Below, piece by piece: positions 35,528 to 44,188 of a stretch of 64,000 bases of DNA. Source of the DNA: Hathewaya limosa (lineage in GTDB: Bacteria; Bacillota; Clostridia; Clostridiales; Clostridiaceae); the NCBI RefSeq assembly GCF_030815255.1, contig NZ_JAUSWN010000007.1, forward strand, positions 1-64,000, in the 5' to 3' direction. The position numbers were made by a program, and so were the translations under genes. How positions within the stretch are numbered: the first letter of the stretch is position 1; every line of letters begins with the position of its first letter. The notes beneath the pieces were generated by a model. The model ran no database searches and was not told the origin of the DNA. It saw nothing but the letters and a program-made list of their open reading frames with translations.

Positions 35528-37888
35528 TTGGATAAAGAACAAGTAAATGTAGAACAAAATGTGAATGAAAAAATTATAGCTATGATTCCTTTGAGAGGAA
35601 TCACGGTATTTCCTAATATGGTTATTCATTTTGATGTAGGAAGAGATAAGTCTATAGCAGCTTTGGAAGATGCAATGATTAATGATCAAGAGATCTTCTT
35701 AGCTTCTCAAAAAAAGGCAAAAACAGAAAGTCCTGAAGAGAAAGATATATATAAGGTTGGGACAGTTTGTAGCATTAAACAACTTTTAAAATTACCAGGT
35801 GAAACTGTTAGGGTTTTGGTAGAAGGTAAATATAGAGCTAAAATTATCAAATATGAAAGCAATGAAGAGTTTTTTAAAGTACAAATAGAGCAAATAGAAG
35901 AAGAAATTTTAAAAGAAGAAAAAGACATGGAGGGAATTTTACGTTCGGTACAAGATGCTTTTGAGGAATACGTAAAATTATCAAGCTCAGTGTCTGTTGA
36001 ATCTCTATTAAGTTTAGAAGAAATAGATGATCCTTCTAGATTTGCTGATAGTATAGCTTCTTATTTAGTATTAAAAGGTGAGGAAAAACAAGAGATTTTA
36101 CAATTAAATAATGTATATAAAAGACTTGAAAAATTACTTTTAATAATTTTAAAGGAAAATGAAATTTTAAAGGTAGAAAAGAAAATAGGTCTTAAGGTAA
36201 AAAGTAAAATAGATAAATCTCAAAAAGAATATTTTTTAAGAGAACAACTTAAAGCCATTCAAGAAGAATTAGGTGAAGATGACGAAGAGAAAAAAGAAAT
36301 TGAAGAGTATAATAAAAAAATCTCTAAAGGTAAGTTGCCAGCGGAAGTAAAGGAAAAAGCATTATATGAACTTAATAGATTAAAAAGTGCCGGAGGATAT
36401 TCTTCAGAATCCGCTATTATTAAAACTTATTTAGATTGGGTCTTAGATCTTCCATGGAATAAACTTACTAAGGATAATCTAGAGATTAAAAAGGCAAGGG
36501 AAATATTAGATAAAGAACATTATGGACTTGAAGATGTTAAAGAAAGAGTTATTGAGTATTTAGCGGTCAAGAAAAAAAGTCCTAAATTAAGTGGTCCTAT
36601 TCTATGTTTTGTTGGACCTCCAGGGGTAGGAAAAACTTCTATAGCTAAATCTATAGCTAAAGCCTTAAATAGAAACTTTATTAGAATGTCTTTAGGTGGA
36701 GTAAAAGATGAGGCCGAAATAAGAGGTCATAGAAGAACTTATGTAGGTGCAATACCAGGTAGAATTATATATGGTATGAAACAAGCTAAATCTAAAAATC
36801 CTTTATTTTTATTAGATGAAATAGATAAAATGAGTAGTGATTTTAGAGGAAATCCTGCAGATGCTTTATTAGAAGTTTTAGATGGAGAACAAAATGATAC
36901 TTTTAGAGATCATTTCTTAGAATTAGATTTTGATCTTTCAAAAGTTATGTTTGTAACTACTGCTAATTCATTAGATACTATTCCAAGACCACTTTTGGAT
37001 AGAATGGAAATAATAGAAGTTTCCGGATATACCTTTGATGAAAAGTTCTTTATAGCAAATAAACATTTAATTCCTAAAAAATTAGAGGAACATAGTGTTA
37101 ATGATGGAAGTATAACATTTTCTAATGCATCTATTAGAACTATTATCGAAAATTATACAAGGGAATCTGGAGTTAGAACACTAGAAAGACAAATTGCCTC
37201 TATTATTAGAAAAGCTATTACAGAATTAATTGAAAAAGATAAAAAGAAAATAAGTATTACTGTAAATCATATTAAGAAATATCTAGGACCTGAAATTTTT
37301 AAATATGATGAGATAGATAAAGAAGATAAAGTTGGAGTTGTTACAGGACTTGCATGGACTGCTTATGGTGGAGATACCCTACCAATTGAAGTTAGTGTAA
37401 TGGAGGGTAATGGAAAACTACAGTTAACAGGACAATTAGGGGATGTAATGCAAGAATCTGCAAAAACAGCCTATAGTTATGTTAGGGCACATGCAAAAGA
37501 TTTTGATATAAAACAAGAATTTTATAAAGATAAGGATATTCACGTTCATGTACCTGAAGGTGCTGTTCCTAAAGATGGACCATCAGCAGGTGTTACTATG
37601 GTTACGGCTTTAGTATCTGCATTAAGTGGCAAAAAGGTTAAACATAATGTTGCTATGACAGGAGAAGTAACTTTAGTAGGTAGAGTTTTACCTATAGGTG
37701 GATTAAAAGAAAAGTCCCTTGCTGCATACAGAATGGGTATAGAGACTATAATAATTCCTAAAGATAATGAAAAGGATCTTAAAAAGATTCCGGCTTGTGT
37801 AAAAAATAGGATAGAATTTATAGTAGCAAGTGATGTGCATGATGTTATAAAAAATGCATTAGTTGGAGAGATGAAAAATGAGAATTAA
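35528..37888 (+). CDS. lonA: ATP-dependent protease LonA
   Basis: Cytosolic Lon protease for damaged and regulatory proteins. The 786-aa protein has the N-terminal LON substrate domain (about 10-200, MIPLRGITVFPNMVIHFDVG), helical linker, AAA+ domain with Walker A GPPGVGKTS and Walker B LFLLDEIDKM, and S16 domain with Ser686 (DGPSAGVT) and Lys729 (GGLKEK). The start is a TTG after AGGGGGAAG. The end overlaps engB by 11 bases, so the two are coupled. Confidence 0.97.
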   Translation: MDKEQVNVEQNVNEKIIAMIPLRGITVFPNMVIHFDVGRDKSIAALEDAMINDQEIFLASQKKAKTESPEEKDIYKVGTVCSIKQLLKLPGETVRVLVEGKYRAKIIKYESNEEFFKVQIEQIEEEILKEEKDMEGILRSVQDAFEEYVKLSSSVSVESLLSLEEIDDPSRFADSIASYLVLKGEEKQEILQLNNVYKRLEKLLLIILKENEILKVEKKIGLKVKSKIDKSQKEYFLREQLKAIQEELGEDDEEKKEIEEYNKKISKGKLPAEVKEKALYELNRLKSAGGYSSESAIIKTYLDWVLDLPWNKLTKDNLEIKKAREILDKEHYGLEDVKERVIEYLAVKKKSPKLSGPILCFVGPPGVGKTSIAKSIAKALNRNFIRMSLGGVKDEAEIRGHRRTYVGAIPGRIIYGMKQAKSKNPLFLLDEIDKMSSDFRGNPADALLEVLDGEQNDTFRDHFLELDFDLSKVMFVTTANSLDTIPRPLLDRMEIIEVSGYTFDEKFFIANKHLIPKKLEEHSVNDGSITFSNASIRTIIENYTRESGVRTLERQIASIIRKAITELIEKDKKKISITVNHIKKYLGPEIFKYDEIDKEDKVGVVTGLAWTAYGGDTLPIEVSVMEGNGKLQLTGQLGDVMQESAKTAYSYVRAHAKDFDIKQEFYKDKDIHVHVPEGAVPKDGPSAGVTMVTALVSALSGKKVKHNVAMTGEVTLVGRVLPIGGLKEKSLAAYRMGIETIIIPKDNEKDLKKIPACVKNRIEFIVASDVHDVIKNALVGEMKNEN

Positions 37889-38471
37889 ACAAGCGGAATT
37901 TGTATGTTCAGCAGTAAAAACTAATCAATATCCAGATTTGGATACATTTGAAGTGGCTTTTGTAGGAAGATCTAATGTAGGAAAATCTTCTTTAATAAAC
38001 ACATTAACCAATAGAAGGAAATTAGTTAAAGTTAGTGGTGTTCCAGGTAAAACTAGATTAATAAACTTTTTTTTAATAAATGGAAAGTATTTTTTTGTAG
38101 ACCTACCTGGATATGGATATGCCAAAGTATCTAAAAGTGAGAAGGAAAAATGGGGAAAAATTATGGAGGAATATCTTATTAAGAGAGAAAACCTTAAAAA
38201 GATAATTATTCTTGTAGATAGTAGACATAAGCCAACTGGTGATGATGTACTTATGTATAACTGGGTAAAACATTATGAATACGAGCCTATAATAGTAGCC
38301 ACTAAGGTAGATAAACTAAGTAAAAATGAAATATCTAAAAATTTTAAAGTTATAAAAGAGACTTTAGGCTTAACTAAAGCTGAAAAAGTATATCCTTTTT
38401 CAGCTTTAAAAAAGGTAGGCGTAGATGAAGTAATAGATAAGATTTTTGAAGGTATAGAAGTAGAAGAATAA
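37878..38471 (+). CDS. engB: Ribosome biogenesis GTPase EngB/YsxC
   Basis: TRAFAC-class GTPase needed for large-subunit assembly. The 197-aa protein has G1 GRSNVGKSSL, G2 region GKTRLINFF, G3 DLPGYG, G4 ATKVDKL and G5-like FSALKK. The GGAGAG site and the start lie within the end of lonA. Position after lonA is conserved in Firmicutes. A terminator follows. Confidence 0.96.
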   Translation: MRIKQAEFVCSAVKTNQYPDLDTFEVAFVGRSNVGKSSLINTLTNRRKLVKVSGVPGKTRLINFFLINGKYFFVDLPGYGYAKVSKSEKEKWGKIMEEYLIKRENLKKIIILVDSRHKPTGDDVLMYNWVKHYEYEPIIVATKVDKLSKNEISKNFKVIKETLGLTKAEKVYPFSALKKVGVDEVIDKIFEGIEVEE

Positions 38472-38486
38472 AATGTTTTTAATATC

Positions 38487-38527
38487 AGCTTTCTTAAGTT
38501 AATTAAACTTAAGAAGGCTTTTTTTTT
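38487..38527 (+). terminator. Terminator of lonA-engB
   Basis: AGCTTTCTTAAGTT (38487-38500) pairs with AACTTAAGAAGGCT (with one wobble) around a short AT loop, followed by a run of nine or more Ts. Confidence 0.88.
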
Positions 38528-38673
38528 CAACTTTTTATATTTTGTGTGTCAAAAAAATATTATAAGAATAGTATATAGTATAACGATTGAAAAGAAAGTA
38601 ATGAACAAGAGAAATTAAAAATATTGAAACTTGAAAATTGAATATGGAAAAACTTCTGAAAGGAGGAAGTGAG

Positions 38674-39357
38674 ATGGACATCAACGGCTTAATGAATCAA
38701 TTTATGTCTAATGGTGGAAACTTCGATGCAAATTCAATAAACGATTTCCTTGGGAAATGCTGTGGTCCAGGTGGTTTTGGTAGTGGAATAGGATTATTCT
38801 TTATTCTAATACTTTTACTACTATGTTTTGGATGCGGCAATGGAGGATCTCCATTTGGTAACTTCTTTGGCGGCGGATGTTGCGGAAATAATGGAGTAAA
38901 CCAAGGAAATAATTCTGATCAACAATGCTATAATTGTTGCTGTGATCCTTATGGTAATTGCTATTGTGAACCTTGCTCTGATTGTAGTTCTGATTGTTGC
39001 TGTGATTGTTGTTGTGATCCTTGGGATTGTTGCTCTAAAAAACAACGTAAAAAATTAAAAAAAGCTTATAAAAACTATAAGAAATGTTTATGTGAATGTT
39101 CTTGCGATCCTTATTATGACTGTTGTGATTGTTGCTGTAATTGTTGCTGTAATCAATGTTGTTCAAATGCTCAACCTCAAAATATACCCCAAAATAATTG
39201 TGGATGCGGATTCGGACCATTCGGCTCAGGAGGATGTGGAGGAGGTGGATTCTGGATATTTATTTTATTCTTAATCCTTATATTCTTTTGTTTTTCCGGG
39301 GGCGGATTATTAGGAAGTTGTTTAGGTGGTAAAGGATGTAATCAAGGAACTTGTTAA
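38674..39357 (+). CDS. Extremely Cys-rich protein with two hydrophobic Gly-flanked segments
   Basis: Not a known enzyme. With the ATG after AAAGGAGG it has 227 aa, of which about 43 are Cys (19 percent); an upstream TTG (12 more residues) is rejected. Layout: polar N-terminus, CCGPGG, hydrophobic stretch LFFILILLLLCFGC (about 43-56), Gly-rich part, two blocks of CCC/CCDCCC clusters (about 87-115 and 137-160) separated by a basic helix (KKQRKKLKKAYKNYKK), a CGCGFGPFG turn and a second hydrophobic stretch WIFILFLILIFF near the C-terminus. Such proteins in Clostridia are sometimes labelled chorion-class high-cysteine proteins. A cross-linked spore surface or metal-binding role is possible (inference), by analogy with the Cys-rich exosporium protein CdeC of C. 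difficile. Confidence 0.75.
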   Translation: MDINGLMNQFMSNGGNFDANSINDFLGKCCGPGGFGSGIGLFFILILLLLCFGCGNGGSPFGNFFGGGCCGNNGVNQGNNSDQQCYNCCCDPYGNCYCEPCSDCSSDCCCDCCCDPWDCCSKKQRKKLKKAYKNYKKCLCECSCDPYYDCCDCCCNCCCNQCCSNAQPQNIPQNNCGCGFGPFGSGGCGGGGFWIFILFLILIFFCFSGGGLLGSCLGGKGCNQGTC

Positions 39358-39409
39358 CTGTAACTAACACAAATAATAAATAATATATGATAAATAGGGA
39401 GGATTTTAT

Positions 39410-39760
39410 ATGTCAAGATGTCGTTGTAAATGTAAAAGATACTGTTGTTGTGAGCCAAGTTATATGATGGAACCAGCATATGTTCAACCAAATTATGTTA
39501 TGCCAGCTTACACAGAACCATCTTATATGGTTCCAAGTAATTGTGGAAGAAGGGATATGTGTAAAAGTGGATGCAGTTTTTCATGCTTAATAATCTTAAT
39601 CTTAATCTTACTTGTATTTTCTTGCCAAGGTAACAATGGATATGGATTGTTAGGTGGAGGAGATAACTGTGGAGGATTATGTGGAGGAAATTTAATAGAT
39701 AAAGGAATAATCTTCATAGTAGCATTGTATTATTTATCTTGTAACTCACCTTGCGCTTAA
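39410..39760 (+). CDS. Small Cys-rich hydrophobic protein, paralogue 1
   Basis: A 116-aa protein: N-terminal Cys/Arg/Lys block (CRCKCKRYCCC), a Pro/Tyr/Met-rich stretch with YxxPxY-like repeats (about 17-45), CKSGCSFSCLIILILILLVF hydrophobic segment, Gly-rich part and the C-terminal FIVALYYLSCNSPCA. GGGAGG precedes the ATG. The paralogue 87 bases downstream shares the CSFxCLIILILILL core and the ALYYLSCxSPCA ending. I know no function; the ordering with the large Cys-rich gene suggests a common surface structure. Confidence 0.75.
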   Translation: MSRCRCKCKRYCCCEPSYMMEPAYVQPNYVMPAYTEPSYMVPSNCGRRDMCKSGCSFSCLIILILILLVFSCQGNNGYGLLGGGDNCGGLCGGNLIDKGIIFIVALYYLSCNSPCA

Positions 39761-39847
39761 TATAGAAATTCTATGTAATAGCAATATCAAATAGTTTTTA
39801 GAATAAAATAAAGTGAAAATTCTTAAATATATGAGAGGGGTGTTCTT

Positions 39848-40183
39848 ATGTCAAGACATTGTTGTTGTAGGTGTAAAACCAAAAGACCAAGTATGTGCTG
39901 TATGCCTGTAATGCAAGCTCCAGTAGCACAAAGACGAAATGCTTGTTCAAGTGGATGTAGTTTTCCTTGCTTAATAATCTTAATTTTAATCTTACTTCAA
40001 TTTGGAGGTAATAGATTTTTAGGAGGATATGGAGGAAATAATTGTAACTGCACATCAAACAATTGTGATGATGAATCAAACATGTGTAGTAACAATACTA
40101 ACAAATGTGGATTTGGTATAGATAGTGGTATTTTATTTATTATAGCATTATACTATTTATCTTGCTGCAGTCCATGTGCTTAA
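39848..40183 (+). CDS. Small Cys-rich hydrophobic protein, paralogue 2
   Basis: A 111-aa protein: CCCRCK block, short Met/Pro-rich part (MCCMPVMQAPVAQ), hydrophobic core CSFPCLIILILILLQFGG, Gly/Asn/Cys stretch (NNCNCTSNNC) and C-terminal LFIIALYYLSCCSPCA. GAGAGGGG precedes the ATG. It is clearly related to the preceding gene over the core and C-terminus, while the middle parts differ, so it arose by an older duplication. Function unknown. Confidence 0.75.
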   Translation: MSRHCCCRCKTKRPSMCCMPVMQAPVAQRRNACSSGCSFPCLIILILILLQFGGNRFLGGYGGNNCNCTSNNCDDESNMCSNNTNKCGFGIDSGILFIIALYYLSCCSPCA

Positions 40184-40253
40184 TCTAAAAAGTTTTTTAA
40201 GAGAAGGGGCTTATAGAGAGCCCCTCTTTCTTTAGAAAGTGAGGGGTGATAAA

Positions 40254-41342
40254 ATGTCAAAGCATAGAAAGCGTAGGAGACGTGAAGAAAAAAATGATAT
40301 GTATGAACAAAGTTCTATGCCCAATATGAATATGTATAATAATGGTATGAACAATAACATAAATAATGGAATGAATGAACAAAGTTCTATGTATAATACG
40401 GAAAATAGTAATTTAAATGGCAATTCAGAGATGAATAACAATATGGGATCCACAATGAATAATGGAATGAATAACAATATGGGCGGTATGGGTAATGGAA
40501 TAAATAATAGCATGGGTCAAGATATGAATTCAGGAAATATGATGAATAATTTTATGAATGCCATAAATTCATTAGGTGGAACAAATTATAATCAAGGAAT
40601 GAATAATAATATGAATAGTAACATGGGAACTTCTATGAATAATAACCCTATTACGAATTTGTTTCAAAGTTTAGCTCAAAATCCATTATTTCAGATTTTA
40701 ACTAACATAGATTTTAATCTTTTATCTAAAGTGCTTTTAGGTAATAGAAATAATATGAAAAATAACGTAAATAACAATAATAACAATAATAACAATAATA
40801 ACAATACGGTAAATAACGAATCAAGTAAAAAAGTAGAAGATACTATAAAAGATGTATTAAAAAATCTTAACGAGAGTGAGATTACGATGTTAATCAAGAA
40901 CGTTGATCCTAAAGAAATAGACTCTATATTAGAAAAACTTAATTTAAATAAAGATTCAAATTTGCAAAAAGAAAATAATAAAAATGAAGTTAAAGAAGCT
41001 GCAGATAGTATAAATAGTTCTAAAATAATAAATGAATATGAAGATAGTAGTACTATAGAAATAGCAGAAAAACCTTATGAAGCTTCTCTTATATTAAATA
41101 TTGTAGATTCTCTCCTAAAACAGGAGGATACAGAATTTCTTGATAAAGTAATAGCTATTTATAAAGACGAAGATTATGAAGAAGAATGTGAATCCATAGA
41201 TGCTGAAGAAGTATCTATGGAAGAAGAAAACATGCCAGTGGATATAGATGATATAGCTCTTGAAGCTGAAGAAGTTCATATAATGTTAGCTGATGAAGAT
41301 GATAAGATTACTTCTCTTCAAGAGAAAGGGGAGAAACTATAG
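40254..41342 (+). CDS. Asn/Met-rich low-complexity protein with basic N-terminus and acidic C-terminus
   Basis: A 362-aa protein I cannot assign. It starts SKHRKRRRREEK (basic), continues as a long Asn/Met/Gly-rich low-complexity region (about 15-185) with repeated GMNNNM-type units and a run of 12 Asn, then a helical part (about 195-260, EITMLIKNVDPKEIDSILEKL) and a strongly acidic tail. GAGGGG lies seven bases before the chosen ATG; a GTG five codons earlier overlaps that site. It follows the Cys-rich paralogues and its last 35 bases overlap the bactofilin gene on the other strand. Low-complexity composition fits a scaffold or spore-surface protein (inference). Confidence 0.7.
   Translation: MSKHRKRRRREEKNDMYEQSSMPNMNMYNNGMNNNINNGMNEQSSMYNTENSNLNGNSEMNNNMGSTMNNGMNNNMGGMGNGINNSMGQDMNSGNMMNNFMNAINSLGGTNYNQGMNNNMNSNMGTSMNNNPITNLFQSLAQNPLFQILTNIDFNLLSKVLLGNRNNMKNNVNNNNNNNNNNNNTVNNESSKKVEDTIKDVLKNLNESEITMLIKNVDPKEIDSILEKLNLNKDSNLQKENNKNEVKEAADSINSSKIINEYEDSSTIEIAEKPYEASLILNIVDSLLKQEDTEFLDKVIAIYKDEDYEEECESIDAEEVSMEEENMPVDIDDIALEAEEVHIMLADEDDKITSLQEKGEKL
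40762..40806 (+). repeat. AAT/AAC trinucleotide microsatellite
   Basis: An AATAAC-type tract encodes the 12-Asn run of the low-complexity protein. Unit changes keep the frame, so it can alter length but not switch the gene off. Confidence 0.8.
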
Positions 41343-41712
41343 ATTCAACCTGTTCTTTTTCATAGTTCATAGAACAATTCCCTTCAAAGATTCCACCATC
41401 ATCTACAATAAGTTTATCAGCTATTATGTCACCTTCAATATGACCAGTAGATTTAATGCTAAGGGTATTTTGACAGGTGACATTACCTTTTACTTTACCG
41501 CTAATTAAGGCAGTATTACAAGTTATATTTCCATTACACAAAGAAGTTTCACCAATAATGACAGTATCATTCCAAATTATATCTCCCTCAATATTTCCTT
41601 CCACTTTTATAGTATCAGAACCTTTAATTGTTCCATGGATAGTGCATTGGGCACCTATTAAGGTTTGAAACTTAATTATGGGTTGCTGAACTTTTTTTTC
41701 GTTATTAAACAT
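41308..41712 (-). CDS. Bactofilin (polymer-forming cytoskeletal protein)
   Basis: A 134-aa protein of the bactofilin family, which forms nucleotide-free filaments from a right-handed beta helix. The repeat pattern is clear: TIHGTIKGSDTIKVEGNIEG, then GNITCNTALISGKVKGNV and GHIEGDIIADKLIVDDGG. The short N-terminal tail lacks an obvious membrane helix. AAGGAGG precedes the ATG. It converges on the Asn-rich gene with a 35-base tail overlap. In other bacteria bactofilins organise cell-wall or spore-shape machinery. Confidence 0.9.
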   Translation of the reverse strand: MFNNEKKVQQPIIKFQTLIGAQCTIHGTIKGSDTIKVEGNIEGDIIWNDTVIIGETSLCNGNITCNTALISGKVKGNVTCQNTLSIKSTGHIEGDIIADKLIVDDGGIFEGNCSMNYEKEQVESIVSPLSLEEK

Positions 41713-41835
41713 ACATAAACCTCCTTATATTTTAACATAAAATAAATTTGAATAAAAATATGGAAAAGGGGAAGTATACTAATGAAAACTCTTGAGGTTT
41801 TCTCATAGAATAAAATTAACCCCCCATATCCCCCT

Positions 41836-41864
41836 AAAGGATCGCACTATAGCGGTCCTTTTTT
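41836..41864 (+). terminator. Terminator reading on the plus strand, beyond the bactofilin gene
   Basis: AAAGGATCGC pairs with GCGGTCCTTT (one wobble) around a six-base loop, followed by six Ts on the plus strand; the minus strand has only TTTA. It could end plus transcripts from the Cys-rich cluster, and may also serve the minus gene ending at 41863. Confidence 0.7.
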
Positions 41865-42789
41865 AATCTATTAAATTTTGTTTATTAAAATAATATATTT
41901 TATAAAAGTCTTTATCCTTATTTTTAATTTTTCTAAGTTTAAGAGTAAACGTAATATTTTTTTCTTCTTCATCATTTTTACATTTAAAATTTAATATCCA
42001 CTGAATGTTTTCTATATTACCTTTAGTGTCACATTTTATATCTTCAAAAATTCCATCTTGAAATTTAAAAGAATAACCACTATTCTTCAGTTCGAAAATA
42101 GGATTGATTAAAGGTTCCTCCAAAGAACTTACTACATTTTCCTTAAGAGAATCTGAGCCTAACATAAAACTTATAAAATTTTTTATAGTAGCTTTCCCTA
42201 AAAAGTTTTCTGGATAATTTACATTAAATCCAGTTGCTTTGTTATTAATTATAATATAATTTTTTAAGTATAATTCATCATTATAAAAATTTCCTGATAA
42301 TATTTTAGGGGTTTTATTATTAGTTAAATCCATGAAGCCAATTAAGTTATTTTTATTACTAAGTATATCCTCAAAATCATTAATATTCCATGAAAAGATG
42401 TGTTGAATAGCATCGCTTTCTTCACCACTTTGAAGAATTATTTCAGGAATATTATCTCTATTTAAATCTTTTATGGTAATTCTCATAGGCCAAGATTTTG
42501 AATATGTTCCTAAAGTCTTTAAGTTTTTATTAGCATCTAATTGATAACTTTTATTTTTAGTATTTATTTGAATATAATATTTATTGCTTTCAAGGTCTTT
42601 TTTTATATATAAAATATCTTTAACTCCATCACCATCAAAATCCTTTTGAATTATTTTATTATCATCCACTAAATTAAAAGTAGCTTTACTTTTATTGTCT
42701 TCTTTATGTTTTATGGTTATACCGAGTAATAAAAATAAAACTATCATTGCTATAAAACCCTTATTATGAAAAAATTTCTTTAATTTCAT
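41863..42789 (-). CDS. Membrane-anchored VCBS/FG-GAP-like protein of unknown function
   Basis: With the ATG six bases after GAGGTG it encodes 308 aa (three codons shorter than the longest frame). An N-terminal hydrophobic helix (about 11-26, FIAMIVLFLLLG) is followed by an outside domain with two calcium-loop-like repeats, KDFDGDGVKDILYI and KDLNRDNIPEIIL, which recall VCBS/FG-GAP beta-propeller blades. The C-terminal part (about 190-308) is unassigned. Single gene on the minus strand, divergent from a solute-binding lipoprotein. Confidence 0.75.
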   Translation of the reverse strand: MKLKKFFHNKGFIAMIVLFLLLGITIKHKEDNKSKATFNLVDDNKIIQKDFDGDGVKDILYIKKDLESNKYYIQINTKNKSYQLDANKNLKTLGTYSKSWPMRITIKDLNRDNIPEIILQSGEESDAIQHIFSWNINDFEDILSNKNNLIGFMDLTNNKTPKILSGNFYNDELYLKNYIIINNKATGFNVNYPENFLGKATIKNFISFMLGSDSLKENVVSSLEEPLINPIFELKNSGYSFKFQDGIFEDIKCDTKGNIENIQWILNFKCKNDEEEKNITFTLKLRKIKNKDKDFYKIYYFNKQNLID

Positions 42790-42882
42790 GCAAATCACCT
42801 CTAAATAATTATATGTTACATATATATATTTAATTAATATTGGAAGAATAAAAATAAGTAATATTTTAAGGTGGTGAATCCT

Positions 42883-44109
42883 GTGAAGAAAAACAAGGTA
42901 ATGATTTCTTTATTTTTGATATGTTTATTAAGTATAAATTTTGTTTCTTGTATAGGAAAAAAGAAAGAACAGAATAATGGAACTTTAGATGTATATGTAG
43001 ATATACAAGATAGGCATTCTCTTAAAATTGTTGATTTTTTAATTAAAAGTTTTGAGGAAAAGAATCAAAACATAAAGATAAATATGGTTAATCCTATGAA
43101 TAAAGACAAGAATATAATGCAAACTATTGACTCAGGTAAAAATGTAGATTTAATTATAAGCAACATGCAAAATGTATTGTTTTTAGAAAATAAGGGGTTA
43201 ATTTCTGACTTTACTCAACAGTATAATAATTTTATAAATGATAAGTACTATCAAGTTTATATTTCCTATAGTAAGATAGGTGGAATGCCTTATGGAATAG
43301 GAATAACCCCATATACTATAGAATTAGCATATAATAAAGATGAATGTAAAAAGTTAATAGGTAAGGAACCTAAAGATGTAAATGATTATTTATTACTTTT
43401 AAAAAGTTGTAAGGATAAAGGTATAAAAATTCCTTATCTTTTAAATGAAGATCTAGATATAGGAGAAGTGTTATTTGGAATTTTTAATGGTGATAATGTA
43501 AAACAAGAGGAATTAATAAATAATTATAGTGATAAAATTGAGGATTATGCTAAAATAAAAGGGTTTGATGAAACATTTAAAGCTTTGGATAAATATATTA
43601 AATCTGGATATATAAGCGAAAGTTCTTTTGAAAAGATGGATGAGAAGGATATAGATAAGTTTATAGGCGGAAAAAGTCCTATTTTGATAACTACGTCTTT
43701 TTTTAGTAATAAGTTAAATAAAGGCAATATAAGTTTATTAAAAGAAATGGGAATGATGGGAGAAAGAAAAATCTTAATACCTGTTTATATGAATAGTTTT
43801 ATATGTGGTTTAGAACAAGGTACAAATAAGGATCAGAAAGATAAATTTATAGAGTATATAATAAGTGAAGAAGTACAAAAACAACTGGTCGAAAATGGAT
43901 ATATAACTGCCAATAAAGCTGCAAATAAGAAATTCACGGGAACAAGTGGAGAAATAGTAGAGCATTTATATGGGGCTAATGCAACTAATATAATTTATAA
44001 AGGAAACGTTACAGTGGAAGTTGATAAAAAAGTTAAAGAAATTTTAGATAAAATTTTAAAGGGACAATATAGTGAAAATATGTGGAAAAATAGTTTGATA
44101 AAAAAATAA
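42883..44109 (+). CDS. Extracellular solute-binding lipoprotein (family 1-like)
   Basis: A 408-aa lipoprotein starting at a GTG eight bases after AAGGTGG; lipobox FVSC with Cys23. The body matches the two-lobed family 1 binding proteins: LDVYVDIQDRHSLKIVDFLI, ENKGLISDFTQQ, GGMPYGIGITPYTIELAYNKD and EYIISEEVQKQLVENGYIT. No permease or ATPase lies nearby, so the substrate and partner transporter are unknown; sugar or oligosaccharide is the commonest ligand class (family knowledge). Monocistronic, ending at a strong terminator. Confidence 0.82.
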   Translation: MKKNKVMISLFLICLLSINFVSCIGKKKEQNNGTLDVYVDIQDRHSLKIVDFLIKSFEEKNQNIKINMVNPMNKDKNIMQTIDSGKNVDLIISNMQNVLFLENKGLISDFTQQYNNFINDKYYQVYISYSKIGGMPYGIGITPYTIELAYNKDECKKLIGKEPKDVNDYLLLLKSCKDKGIKIPYLLNEDLDIGEVLFGIFNGDNVKQEELINNYSDKIEDYAKIKGFDETFKALDKYIKSGYISESSFEKMDEKDIDKFIGGKSPILITTSFFSNKLNKGNISLLKEMGMMGERKILIPVYMNSFICGLEQGTNKDQKDKFIEYIISEEVQKQLVENGYITANKAANKKFTGTSGEIVEHLYGANATNIIYKGNVTVEVDKKVKEILDKILKGQYSENMWKNSLIKK

Positions 44110-44118
44110 GATAATAAA

Positions 44119-44178
44119 AAATAAACTACTTTTTATGATTGGTAAACTTTACTTTTATCATAGCTAAGTAGTTTATTT
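44119..44178. terminator. Bidirectional terminator between solute-binding protein and Fur-family genes
   Basis: AAATAAACTACTT pairs with AAGTAGTTTATTT (13 bp), and an inner TATGAT/ATCATA pair strengthens it. Lies between convergent genes. Confidence 0.8.
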
Positions 44179-44188
44179 TAATTATAAA

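Noticed and set aside
38821..39274. Frames on both strands inside the Cys-rich gene
   Set aside because: They are shadows of the biased TGT/TGC codon use and lack ribosome binding sites.
40762..40806. Trinucleotide tract as a phase-variation switch
   Set aside because: Units are multiples of three, so changes do not shift the frame; it can only vary the Asn-run length.
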